A stretch of 64,000 nucleotides of DNA from Prorocentrum cordatum (lineage: Eukaryota; Sar; Dinophyceae; Prorocentrales; Prorocentraceae): the NCBI GenBank assembly GCA_963575745.1, contig CAUYUJ010017792.1, positions 69,194 to 133,193 of the forward strand. Direction: 5' to 3'. Of the stretch, positions 20,371 to 29,984 are shown piece by piece; within the stretch, counting starts at the first letter, position 1; each line of letters opens with the position of its first letter. The position numbers and the translations under genes are program-made. Under the pieces are notes generated by a model. That model did not search any database and was not told the DNA's origin. It saw only the letters and a program-made list of their open reading frames with translations.

Positions 20371-20661
20371 AGGCGGGCGGAGCGAGGACAACTTGTTCTT
20401 GCTGCGGGCGGCTCCCAAGCTCGCTCCACGAGCGCGCCCAGAGGAGCAGAAGAGCTGGTCTTGCCGCAGGCCGCTGTCACTCAATATTCCGACGAGATTG
20501 CCCAGCAGGGCCAGCGTCGGGAACATGCCAGCGAGGGCCCAGCCATGGCTCCCCCCCCGTCGAGGCATGCCTTCTCCGGCTCGGCTACCCGTGAGAGGAG
20601 GCCCTGCTCGCTGCAGCCTCCCCGAGGCCTCAGAATTCTTGGCAGACAGAGCTGCTGTGAG
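20371..20661. other. No gene seen
   Basis: Unique GC-rich sequence between a purine tract and a foldback. Confidence 0.4.
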
Positions 20662-20842
20662 TATCGTTTATCCGATCCCCATCCCCAGCGGCGTGGCCTG
20701 GGCCCCACTGGCCGACTTACCCCCCTAGATGGGGATATAGGCCGTTCCCTTTGGGCTTCGAGGGGTGTATCCCCAACTGGGGGGGGGGGGTAATTTGGTG
20801 GGGGTCTCGAAGGGGATGGGGATGGGGATCGGATAAACGGTA
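20662..20842. mobile_element. MITE-like foldback, ~180 bp, 22-bp perfect arms
   Basis: CGTTTATCCGATCCCCATCC + CC (20,665-20,686) is the perfect inverted match of 20,818-20,839. The interior holds a second weaker pairing (GATGGGGATATAG with GTATCCCCAACTGG) and G/C runs. No coding capacity; one copy in this window. Confidence 0.85.
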
Positions 20843-21004
20843 CTGATACTGGGCAGCGCAGGGCAAGGCGACACTCCAAGCGCAAAAAGCCAAGGGCTGC
20901 ACGTCGGCCGACAGCAGCTGCAGAGCCAGGCAAAAGGTAAGCGCGACCTCTGCTACACAAACGGCGTGGCCGTCTCATGCTCCCTGTGCCCAGGGGCACG
21001 AAGA

Positions 21005-21180
21005 CTGGGGGAGAAGGAGGAGGAGGAGGAGGAGGAGGAGGAGGAGGAGGGAGGGGGATGAGGGATGAGGGATGAGGGAGGAGGGAGGAGGGGGGGAGGG
21101 AGGGAGGGGGGAGGAGGGAGGAGGGAGGAGGGAAAAGGGAGGAGGAGGAGGGAGTAGGGAGGAGGGGGGGAGGGGAGACG
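21005..21180. repeat. Purine tract, GGA/GGGA repeats
   Basis: About 175 bases of GAGG/GGGA repeats on the plus strand, including repeated GAGGGATGAGG and GGAGGGAGGAGG. Confidence 0.95.
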
Positions 21181-21309
21181 GCGCGGGGGACAGGGCACTC
21201 TAAGCCTGCACCAGAGCTTTTCATCGGTGTGTGCGCTGCCGACCTCCCAGCCGACCACTCGTCGTCCTCTCGCCCGCTTCAGACGCTCCGTCGTTAGGGA
21301 GCCCACAAA

Positions 21310-21440
21310 AAGGACGTACGCGCCCAGCTATGTACATGAACACGGCCCCTCGATTCGCGAGACCGGCCGCGTTATACGAACATTTGTGCAATGCGTGCTC
21401 TCGAAACCAGCGTGGATTCATGTACATGTACGTCCTTCTT
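21310..21440. repeat. Foldback with GGACGTAC...ATGTACATGAA arms
   Basis: AAGGACGTACGCGCCCAGCT followed by ATGTACATGAA on the left pairs with TTCATGTACATGTACGTCCTT on the right. The left arm carries a 10-base extra loop. Confidence 0.7.
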
Positions 21441-22366
21441 TCGCTCCTGAGTCGTCGGAGGCGCGGCCCCAGTGAGCGCCGCACGGTGGAAACGATCTGC
21501 GCGGACGGACAAGTGCAGGGGCGGCGGGTCGCACCAGCTGCAATAACAATCCCCCGCGCCCGCGGGCCGCCCTCGGAGCCTGGACTCCCCGGGTGCGGTG
21601 TACAGTACGTTCCGGGATTGGCATCGGCGGGCGCGCTCCAGGAGGATGGGAGCATGTCAGTGTGCTTCAAAATGCGGCACGCGAGATTCTCGAATCAAAT
21701 AACTGCGCGAATAACATCGGCTGGCATGTGGATGCGCGAAGACCATGCCGTAGCCAGAGCATCCACGATAGTATCGATGAAGAGGTACACGACGCCACAG
21801 GACGAGCGGGCTTCTCATTATCCCCAGAGTGCATACAATGAATTGAAAGCACACCGACCGTAAGTCGAACACTTGCCAGAACTCCAACCACACGCCGGAG
21901 ATCTGCAGCCGCAAGGTGTGGTAACGGCCCACTCTGAAAGGCCTTGTGGTGATTCATGCGGTCCGTCACCACTGCCAGATCTTGATCGGGACCAGACCCG
22001 ACGCACCACTTCCACGGTGGCAACGAACTCCGCGCGCGGCTCAATCTGATTCTGACTGTCCAATACTCAGTGAGCCCCGCAGTCACAGTCACACTCAAGG
22101 ATCAAGCAACAAAGGCGCACAAAACCCGAGGTCACGCTACGCAATATGGGATCGGTGGCAAAAGGCCCTCCAACGACGTCTGAACCGCGCGCCCCTCCCA
22201 ATAACGAATCGTCATGACATCGGAACTCCCCTGGACTCCCAGAGACACCCAAGAACATCCAAAACTTCGTCGACACCCTCCCCTCCTCAATCGTCGATCT
22301 CCAGGAGGACCCAGACATCAGACGTTGTGTTTTCGTTCGCGGCGTCGATCCGCGGAAGTCTGGACC
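21441..22366. other. No recognised gene
   Basis: About 0.9 kb of unique sequence. The longest frame (21,667-22,098, minus) is not low complexity but matches no family known to me and has no conserved motif, so it is left uncalled. Confidence 0.4.
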
Positions 22367-22502
22367 GATGGGCATGTTTTCCACCAACACCACCATCAGT
22401 TGGAGGGGCAGGGGGTCCTCCTCCTCCTCCTCCTCCTCCTCCTCCTCGTCCTCCCCCTCCTTCCCCCAACTTCTGGTGGTGGTGGTGGAGAACAAGCCCA
22501 TC
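22367..22502. repeat. Foldback with 37-bp arms around a (TCC)n loop
   Basis: 22,367-22,403 (GATGGGCATGTTTTCCACCA ... CAGTTGG) is the inverted match of 22,466-22,502 (CCAACTTCTGGTGG ... AACAAGCCCATC) with a few mismatches. The loop is a pyrimidine CCT repeat, the opposite orientation to the other triplet tracts in the window. Confidence 0.85.
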
Positions 22503-22609
22503 AGAGGACGAGAACTGGAGGAAGGACTCCCGGCGTGATATTTCTCCACGGCGCGAGGGTGTCGGGTGAGGTGGTGCCCCCCCTTTGAGCGTTGTTTGGT
22601 TTACCCTTA

Positions 22610-22758
22610 GGTCGGGCGTGTCCTCCTACAGGGAGAGTTTGGACGAAAGATAAAAAACAGAAGATATTCCACAATGGTCGAACGTATTTGTTAAAACAGT
22701 GGTCCTATTGTTGGTCCTATGTTTGAATATTCCTCCCGCAGAAGGACAAGGCCGACTT
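22610..22758. mobile_element. MITE-like element, AGGTCGGGC family, copy 3
   Basis: Left GGTCGGGCGTGTCCTCCTAC, right CCTCCCGCAGAAGGACAAGG followed by CCGACTT. AT-rich interior; 149 bp against 157 bp for the other copies. Confidence 0.8.
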
Positions 22759-23935
22759 AACTTTGCCCCTCCTTCCCCTTACTCCTCGCCGCTGGGCGAG
22801 CGCCTCCCACTCTCCGGAGCCCCGGGCAGCGCCTCGGGTGCCCCGGGAGACGAAGCAGAAGCGGCGCGTTCTCCGTACGTTCTGGCACGTTTGCCTGCAT
22901 GGCCTGTCCCCCCCCCCCCGCCGTTTCAAACGGTGCTGGGCCGACGGAGATTGCACGTCGGTCTCGGCCTGCGTGAAGTCCACACTTCCTTTCGGGCCTC
23001 GCCACGCCGCACCCTCCCTCCATGCAACCAAACGTGCCAGTCTGAAGAAGACATGCCTCTTGCCTCATCGAGAAGCCTAGAAGGACACGCTAAACAAAAC
23101 CCGAACAGACTTGGCTGACCAGCAGCGATGAAGCCAAGGGGCACGACACGACAGACGAAGGACGGACGACAGACGAGGACGACGAGGACGAGACGAGGAC
23201 AACTAACAACGAAAGGACGAAGGACGACCAGGAAGGACACGCCCAGGAAAAAACACGCACGCACATGACAACGCATCCTCTCCCCTCCTTTTGCTGGGCG
23301 GCATGCTGGCCCAGCAGCCCTTGCCACCAGTGAGCTGAGACATACTTACTGACCTCCATCGGCATTCGTCGCCACTCCTCCTCCTCCTCCAGTCTCGTCC
23401 TTCCTTCCCTGCCCTTCCTCCATATTACTCCCCCCTTCCACGCTCCATGGGAGGCCTCCCAGATGGGGTTCGAGCAGATGGGGTCGGAGGATCGCGCCGC
23501 ATCGCCGATGAATCGATGAAGCACCGGCGACGCCAGCGATGAGTCGGCCACGACGGCGTGGATCGAGTAGGAGATCGACTGCAGAATTGGCGCACCCCAG
23601 AAATGAGTTGTTCTTCGAATCTATGACAAAAAAGCGTAGACTGTCCCGTTGACCCACACACAAACACATTCCACGCATTGTTGCTGCAGACTCGATGGGC
23701 AAGTGGGAGCACGCCAACCCTGCACTCGACCTCCCACTCGAGTGGAGACTGTCGGGCTCCGCACCGAGCCGCATCGCCGACGCATCCGCGCTGCGGCCCG
23801 ATCCTGGGACCCCCACCCGGGCGGCCCAGGGCTCCACGCCTCTGGGCCGCCACGCTGGGCTCCGCGGAGGCCCCTCCGCCCAGCGGCCGGGGGCGGCGCG
23901 CGCGCGAGGTCAGGGGAGGGGGTCAGAGCCCCGAA
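22759..23935. other. No recognised gene
   Basis: GC-rich unique DNA with a C run at about 22,908-22,919 and a GACGA-type simple repeat at about 23,130-23,240. Overlapping open frames on both strands are unrecognised. Confidence 0.5.
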
Positions 23936-24155
23936 TCATCAGGGGTAACTCGGGTCAGGGCTAACTCGGGTTCGTTTTTCGGGAGTGCGAACCCGACTTA
24001 CCCTGGACCCGAGTTACCCCAGAAAAATTCGGGCGTCCAGAGCCCCAAAATCATCAGGGGTAACGCGGGTCAGGGGTAACTCGGGTTCGTTTTTCGGGAA
24101 CCCAAACCCGAGTTACCCCGGACCCGAGTTACCCCGGATAACTCGGGCGTCCAGG
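23936..24155. repeat. Tandem pair of 115-bp hairpin units
   Basis: Two direct copies starting TCATCAGGGGTAAC at 23,936 and 24,051. Within each, GGGTAACTCGGGT on the left pairs with ACCCGAGTTACCC on the right around CGTTTTTCGGG, and each ends near TCGGGCGTCCAG. Each unit is a hairpin, and the two can also pair with each other. Confidence 0.9.
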
Positions 24156-24164
24156 GGGGGGGGC

Positions 24165-24310
24165 GGCGGTCCTCGCTGGCATCCACGTAGGCCGCAAACC
24201 TCTGCGCGGAGAAGCCCCCGGCGGCAGAATTCGCCAGTGCGCGATCGACAAGACGCTGGAGTGCGAGGAGGCACTTTTGGGCGTCGGCGGCCAGGCAGAG
24301 GGACGTCTGC
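24165..24310 (-). CDS. Possible coding exon, unrecognised
   Basis: The minus strand reads SLCLAADAQKCLLALQRLVD and then RALANSAAGGFSAQRFAAYV, a balanced amphipathic-helix-like composition unlike the surrounding compositional frames. A CAG precedes it. It is followed directly by the tandem hairpins, as could be expected of an intron carrying an inverted-repeat element. No family was recognised. Confidence 0.3.
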
Positions 24311-24319
24311 GCTGGCGAT

Positions 24320-25473
24320 GGGGAGCCTGAGCGGGGATGCCGTCGGGGCGAAGTGTGCCACAATGCAGAAGGAGGAGCGGGGGGAGGACGCGGCCGAAAG
24401 AGGGGCTCCTCCAAAGTGCGATGGAACGCACAAGTGTGATACATGGGATGATCAACTCGAGCAAGACAAATTTTCTATCGCGCGTGGGCGGGAACACTCC
24501 GCGCGGAGTAGCCCCAGGGCAAGAGCGGCAAAGTTCTGTGGCATCTCACGGGACTTCCTGTGCCCGCTTGCTAGCCCTAGCGCATCGGCGCTAACCAACG
24601 CGAGTCGACGATGGCCGACGCTAAATCGACGCTCATCAACTCTGTCCCATCGGTTGACTGACGCGACCGAGGCCCCAACACGGCACCAACAGGCCTCAAA
24701 GCGGCCACCAGGAGATCCCCGAGGGACCCCAGGCAGGAGTCAGCCAATGATGAAGCCGAGTGAAGGGCAATTGGGGCCAAAATGTCCAGGATTCGGCATG
24801 CGGACCAGAGATGTGCCAGCGCCGTTGTTGAGTTCAGCCTCCCACGAGTAGCATCCCAGCATGAAAATACATTTTCGGACGTCCGGGCGGAGCTCTGTCG
24901 AGGCGCAGCGGGTTTCTCTGAACAAGGGGGATTCCTCTGAGAACTCTCTGCGCAACAGCGGGTTACAAAAAACGCGGCTCGTGGCAGGCCCGAATCTTGG
25001 ATGCCCGCACCCGTTCGGCCCAAGGCCGAGGGCAATTCTCTGACGAGGGCCAGACAGCACTAGCGAGGCCGGTGGAGTGGGGAGGGCACGAAACCTGGCG
25101 AATACTGTCGGACCTAATTAGGCCAGAAGAACATCCCTCAAGAACACAAGACCCTCCGCCGGCCCAAACTGTAGGACATCCAAGGGTACCCCCCACCAGG
25201 ATGCACAAGCAAGAACATGCCGCAAACACGAAAAACATTATGATACCCTCCCCGAACCGACCTCGACCTTTTCCATCGGTCCGACTGGCACATGGTGTTC
25301 CGATACCTGCCGCGGTCTGTCGGAGCCTCCCTGGAGGGTCAGCTGAAACACTGGCGAAGCAAGTGGGAAAGAGAGGGCCCCACACCTGTGAAACAGCACG
25401 GTACTTCCATGCCTGCCTCTGTGTGGCGGGGCCTGCATATGAATATGAAGGGTCAGATGGGAACAACTCGGGA
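24320..25473. other. No recognised gene
   Basis: Unique sequence. At about 24,868 TTTCGGACGTCCGGGCGGA resembles a left end of the GCGCGGATTT foldback family, but no right arm was found. Frames are unrecognised. Confidence 0.4.
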
Positions 25474-25612
25474 AATCGAAAGGTACTGATGCCGCTACTC
25501 CCCGGACCTCTCCTGAAGTGCGTTCTGACCAGGATATCGAAGCGAATCCACCGGAGGCGACGAGGGCCTCCCAGGAAGCCCAAACAGGGGAAAACGGGTA
25601 GGCACGTGCGCG
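25474..25612. repeat. Dispersed repeat, CCGCTACTCC family, copy 4
   Basis: CGAAAGGTACTGATGCCGCT, ACTCCCCGGACCTCTCC, GTGCGTTCTGACC, GCGAATCCACCGGAGGCGAC, GAGGGCCTCCCAGGAAGCCC and GGGGAAAACGGGTAGG: the same block order as the copies at 8.1 and 8.4 kb. The right inverted end is lost. Confidence 0.8.
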
Positions 25613-25948
25613 AAATATTGGCGATGCATAGATGGCATTTAGCACACCACTGCATGACCACGGACACGCGAGCAACAACCCACACTTATGCGGTATTTGT
25701 TGATGGTAATACACCATTGGATGCAAAGGCGCAAACAAAGTCCCACCCTGACGCAATCCTTTGCTGGAGGGAGGTGGGGACGATAGAGCGAAACGGTTGG
25801 TAATGAACACGCCACACGCCACTGACACTCCACTGGACGGCAGGCCACGTCCCATTTCCTATCCGGCCCCCCCTTCGAGAGAGACCACTGGCCTTCATGC
25901 GCATATCACCGCCACATCGACTTCGGCACTAAGGGGTTTTGCTTGCTT

Positions 25949-26448
25949 GGCCGTGTACGGCACGGACGAATGGTGCAAAAGCGAGCGCACCTTGCAGTCG
26001 TTGCAGCGATTGTTTCCGAAGGTGTACTCGACTTCGGATGTCTCTGCAATCGTTGCAAACATGACGAAGTAAATACCCCTGAAAATGGCAACGCGATTGT
26101 TGAGCTCGATCTGGTAGTTGTCGCACACGTATTCCGACCAGCCATTGTCGCCATTGATCGCAAAACCACCTCTTCGGCATTGGGCCGGAACTGGTGATCG
26201 GCAGTCTTGGTTGACTTGAACTACGCGCCGCACTTGCTGTAGGCGTGAAGCCCACCTGGATGTAGTCGTCGCTGCCGAAGCGGCCTGGATGTAGTCGCCG
26301 CTTTCCTTGCAGATCCTCGGAATGTCTTTGATGGCGCCCGCCTTCGCCCAGATATTCTTGAATCCCCCCGCGACGGTGGAAGTCATGATGCGATTACTTT
26401 CGGCTGTTTGACTGGAGCCCGTGTACGGCACGGACGAGTGGTGCAAGG
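25949..26448. repeat. Direct repeat pair bounding a coding-like segment
   Basis: GTGTACGGCACGGACGA followed by (A/G)TGGTGCAA occurs at about 25,950-25,978 and again at about 26,420-26,448, about 470 bp apart. This could be a local duplication or the flanks of an insertion. Confidence 0.75.
25985..26385 (-). CDS. Possible gene fragment, unrecognised
   Basis: The minus strand reads STVAGGFKNIWAKAGAIKDI, then GFAINGDNGWSEYVCDNYQI, ELNNRVAIF and TSEVEYTFGNNRCNDCKVRS, a natural-looking composition in a region otherwise of low-complexity frames. The ending EVEYTFGNN recalls the last strand of SET methyltransferase domains, but no SET catalytic motif was seen, so the name is not given. It is bracketed by a ~30-bp direct repeat. 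A larger frame spanning 25,895-27,370 runs through a poly-Ser purine tract and should not be taken as one protein. Confidence 0.3.
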
Positions 26449-26582
26449 CGGGGCCGCCGCGCCCGCGGCGGCCCCGCCGTGCAAGCAACCTGCTCGCCTC
26501 CGACGACGGACGCTGGCGCGGAAGACGGCGACGACGACGTCGCCATCGCGCTCGCCAGCGAGATGCGGGAGGCCACCCGCAG

Positions 26583-26712
26583 AAAGAGGATGAGGAGGAA
26601 GAAGGGAAAGAGGAGGAGTAGGAGGAGGAGGAGGAGGAGGAGGAGGAGGAGGAGGAGGAGGAGGAGTAGGAGGAGGAGGAGGAGGAGGAGAAGGAGGAGG
26701 AGGAGGAGGCTG
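26583..26712. repeat. (GGA)n purine tract
   Basis: About 130 bases of GAG/GGA triplets with two GGAGTA interruptions. Confidence 0.95.
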
Positions 26713-27219
26713 GGCGGTGGCGAGGGAGGTCGCGCCGCTGCTGCGGGTGTCTTTGCGAGGCCTCACCGCCCGCGAAGCCACCGCGCGGCTCGCGGAGGCC
26801 GCCGGGGCGCTCGCCGCCGCGCGACGCGGCAGCTGCCACCGCGCGCGGGAGCGAGCTGCAGGCCGCCGCCGCCGCCGCCGCGGCAACCAACTCAGGCCGC
26901 CGGGCCTGCTGTGGCGGCCTAGGGCCGCCCAGCGCTGGCAGCGCCCTTGCAGGCGGCCTGGTGCGGCCGGGCCGCGCCCGGCCGACGGCGCGGGGGGGCG
27001 GCACCGCGTCCCGCCGCTTGGCTGAGCGGGGCTGCGCTGGGCGCGCGCGCCCACAGCGGGTCCTCCTCCCTCCCCGCTCTCCGTCCCCCTCCCCCCCCCG
27101 CGCGCCCTTCGCGTTCGTCAGTCGTCCGTCGTCGTGTCGTGCCGTCTCCCTGCACTCCGGGCCCGCAATCGCTAGAGTTCGTTTCTGGTTAAAGCGCTCT
27201 ATAATATGCACTCTGCGTT
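26713..27219. other. Extremely GC-rich, no gene seen
   Basis: CG-dense sequence rich in GCCGCC/GGCGGC, followed by a C-rich stretch (CCCCCTCCCCCCCCC) near 27,080. All frames are Arg/Ala/Pro-rich. Confidence 0.5.
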
Positions 27220-27560
27220 GTGCAATCCACGTGGTACATACAATTCGCCAATGCTCGCCGTGAGCTGTCAAATCCAATGCTCGAACAATCATCCACCTTC
27301 CCACCTTCATTTGGTTTGCAAAACCCACGCGACTGCGATTGTGATGCTTGTTTGACGCTGGCTGGAACAATTTGCGGCCGCGCTAATCCGCGAATGCTCG
27401 CGAGCGCAGCGGCCAGCTAGTGCGGCGCCACCAACGCGGTCGCGGCGGCGCTGACTGCTGGGCATTTCCCAACGGGCACTTCAGTGCGAGCCAGTGATTT
27501 GATCGAGCGCGGTATCATAGCGAAGCCGGCAACGGTAGACACGAGAATGGGTGTAGCGAT
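27220..27560 (+). repeat. ~300-bp dispersed repeat, copy a (left inverted arm)
   Basis: GAGCTGTCAAATCCAATGC, GGTTTGCAAAACCCA, GACGCTGGCTGG, TTTGCGGCCGCGCTA, CAGCGGCCAGCTAGTGCGGC and ACTGCTGGGCA match, in reverse complement, the sequence at 29,985-30,320. Copy b (28,600-28,790) has the same orientation as copy a. Confidence 0.8.
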
Positions 27561-28599
27561 GATGGTGACGATTGTGGTGACGACGACGGCAAATCCAATG
27601 ACGGCGCCGATGTTGAACACGTCCGCCGATACATATGACGGTGCTTCTCACGTCTATGATGAGGGTGTTGAAGGAAGTTCGACGTTCGCCAGCGGCCGAC
27701 GCGCGCGTCGCCCGCGTGGAACTATCTGACACGGATCGTGCCCCGGATGAGCTCGACATGCGTTGCAAGAGAACCGCTCGGCAAAACTTGATGGCAATGT
27801 CGAAAGCCCGATGGCTTTCTGAAGGATCCGCACGGTGTTGCAAAATACGGTTGATGCGAAATCACGTGCTGATACACATGGTCGGGACAGTCGTTTTTGA
27901 CATCCGTACAAAACCTACGATTGTTTGAACAGCTTCGGCATGCGCGCGCGACGACGCGCGCGTGCGCACTTTGTCCCACTTCCTTGCAAAAGGCTTCTTG
28001 CGACAGCACGCGCGCAAGGGCGCCCGAACGATTCGACATGTGCGCGCGGGAGGGCCGCTTGGTAACATGTCATGAAACATTGCGAGCCATGTTGTTTTAA
28101 ATCTACAGGAGCGCGAGCGCAGGCGTTGCTTGAAGACCCTTGTTGTGTGAGCGTACGTTTGTGCACGTTTTCGTGACAATCGGTATTGTAATCCTTATGC
28201 ACCAATATATACATGTATCTATACACGCATGTGTGCGTTGAACAATAAAGGCATGCTTGTATGGGTTCGCGACGACGCGCGCGTGCGCACGTCGTCCCAT
28301 TTGTTGCAATATATATATACACATATATATATACATATATACATATATGAGTATACATATAGAAAGAGAGAGGAACAAACAACGCATGAATGGTGGTAAT
28401 CGAGTGCGCGTACATACTATTTTTTGCAGAGGGTGTGGGGGTGGATGCCAGCCTGCCTGGGTTGGTGCGGAGTCACATTTCGAATGGCCGATGGGGCAGA
28501 ACCGTATGCAAATGGCGCATCCCCTGCCAGTGGGACCCAATAAGTCGGGGGGGGGATATTGCTTGATGGCCGGTTCCAAAAGGAGAGCTCACCCTGCTG
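27561..28599. other. No gene seen; short repeated CG motif
   Basis: GCGACGACGCGCGCGTGCGCAC occurs at about 27,948 and again at 28,268 (both plus strand), with GTCCCA following each. A TATATACACATA microsatellite lies at about 28,308-28,362. No recognisable coding sequence. Confidence 0.5.
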
Positions 28600-28790
28600 A
28601 GCTTGAAACTGTCCAGTCCGCACCCGTAACTTGGCTATCAAACCCGCGCGGCGGCGATTGCGATGACTGCTCGGCGCTGGCTGGCGCACGCCGCGGCCGC
28701 GCCGACCGTTGGGCACTTCCCAGCGCGTATCGCAGGCCGCGCTGACGCGCGGGCACTGTAGAGCGAGTCCGTGACTCGGGGGGGCGCGGT
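28600..28790 (+). repeat. ~300-bp dispersed repeat, copy b
   Basis: GGCGCTGGCTGGCGCACGCC, GACCGTTGGGCACTTCCCAG and GCGCGGGCACTGTAGAGCGA match the reverse complement of about 30,000-30,210 (GTGCTGGCTGGCGC, GACCGTTGGGAGCCTCCGAG, GCGCGGGCACTTCGCTGCGA). Confidence 0.75.
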
Positions 28791-29298
28791 GTCATGGCAA
28801 CGTCGGCAACGGCAAGCATGATGATAATGATGATAATTACCGAGTCCAGTGCCGATGGTGACAATGACGACGGCAAGGGCAATGACAGAACCGACGTTGA
28901 TCACGCCAATGAAGGTATCCTCGCGTCGGTGGTGAGGTTTGTGATGCGAATCTCGACATGCAAGCTGCCGAGTCACGCCTCGATGCTCTTCTGCATCCTC
29001 CTTCCCGCCCACCCTCGATCATCCCACTCCTCCACCTCCCCCTCCCTCGATCGGCGACTCCGAAGGGTGTGGTTTGCAAAGGGTGTGGTTTGCAACGGGC
29101 GCCGTATGGGGGGCACACTGGAGGGCGGGCGGGGACCTCGACAGAGCTCTCCGCCGTGTTCCGAGGAGGCCCGACGAGGACAGTGCCGTGCCTCCCAGAC
29201 CCCAACGGCGCCGATCACAAAGTACACCCCGGCGTGAATACACGCTTTGTATTCGTCGATCCCATCTAGGGAACAAGCAATACTAAAAACATAATATT
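28791..29298. other. No gene seen
   Basis: Starts with a GATGATAAT-type patch (about 28,818-28,842). GGGTGTGGTTTGCAA is duplicated in tandem at 29,066-29,096. Otherwise unrecognised. Confidence 0.4.
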
Positions 29299-29375
29299 TC
29301 GGAGGTCCATGCGGATTTTTCGGATCGGCGCTGGGACCTCCTCGGGTCTGCGTGGTGAATCCACACAGACCTCCG
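29299..29375. repeat. Foldback element, GCGCGGATTT family, short copy 7
   Basis: Left CGGAGGTCCATGCGGATTTT followed by TCGGATCGGCGCTGGGACC; right GTGGTGAATCCACACAGACC followed by TCCG. Shorter than the others because the central GC block is missing. Confidence 0.7.
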
Positions 29376-29383
29376 TACGCTTG

Positions 29384-29602
29384 TGTCAATGTCGGGGGCG
29401 CGCAAGCATGGATTAGCGATCCATGGATTTGGCGCGCGGTCGCCAAATCCATGGATCGGGGGAGGCGCCCTCCCCAAAATGCGGCCGGTGCCGCCTTTCA
29501 CGGCGGCAGAAACCCGCGATTTCCAACATGGAAACGGCACCCATCGCTAACCCACGCCCCCTTAATCCATGTTTGCGATCGCCTGACGTTGATCGTGCCC
29601 CG
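29384..29602. mobile_element. Nested foldback element, ~220 bp
   Basis: The outer arms TGTCAATGTCGGGGGCGCGC + AAGCATGGATTA (29,384-29,415) pair imperfectly with TTAATCCATGTTTGCGATCG + CCTGACGTTGATCG (about 29,561-29,595). Inside the left half a perfect 17-bp hairpin, GATCCATGGATTTGGCG (29,418-29,434) with CGCCAAATCCATGGATC (29,441-29,457), shares the ATGGATTT motif with the outer arm. Confidence 0.8.
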
Positions 29603-29984
29603 ACCCCTCCCCACCTCCCCCCCGGCGACCCTCGACCCTCCTGCAGGCGGAGGGGGCCTCTGCGCGAACTCGGTGCCCGCGCTGCTCATCTCCGAGTCGG
29701 AATACGTGATGCGGCTCGAGCCCTGGGCCTCCGTGGGGTGCGCCACGCCGGAGGGGGCCCAAAAGCGGCCGAAGATGCCCAAACACCTCGATCCTCCGAC
29801 CTCGACCCCCCTCTCTTCGATCCTCCATCCTCGATCCTCCCCTTCCTGCTTCGGGCTTCTGTGTGAGGCGTCGTCTGTTGCGGGGCATTCATCCACAGTC
29901 AAGTGCTCCTTTCGACGACGTCTCTCAACTGCAGGTCGTCAACCTTCCCCCAGCAGCACTCCGAGAGTGCCTCCAGCTCCAGAG
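29603..29984. other. No gene seen
   Basis: GC-rich with a CTCGATCCTCC-type repeated patch at about 29,780-29,845. Confidence 0.4.

Noticed and set aside
20083-20728. Long frames over the GGA tracts (also at 7.6 and 26.4-27.4 kb)
   Set aside because: Poly-Glu, poly-Arg, poly-Ser or poly-Pro translations of a purine repeat.
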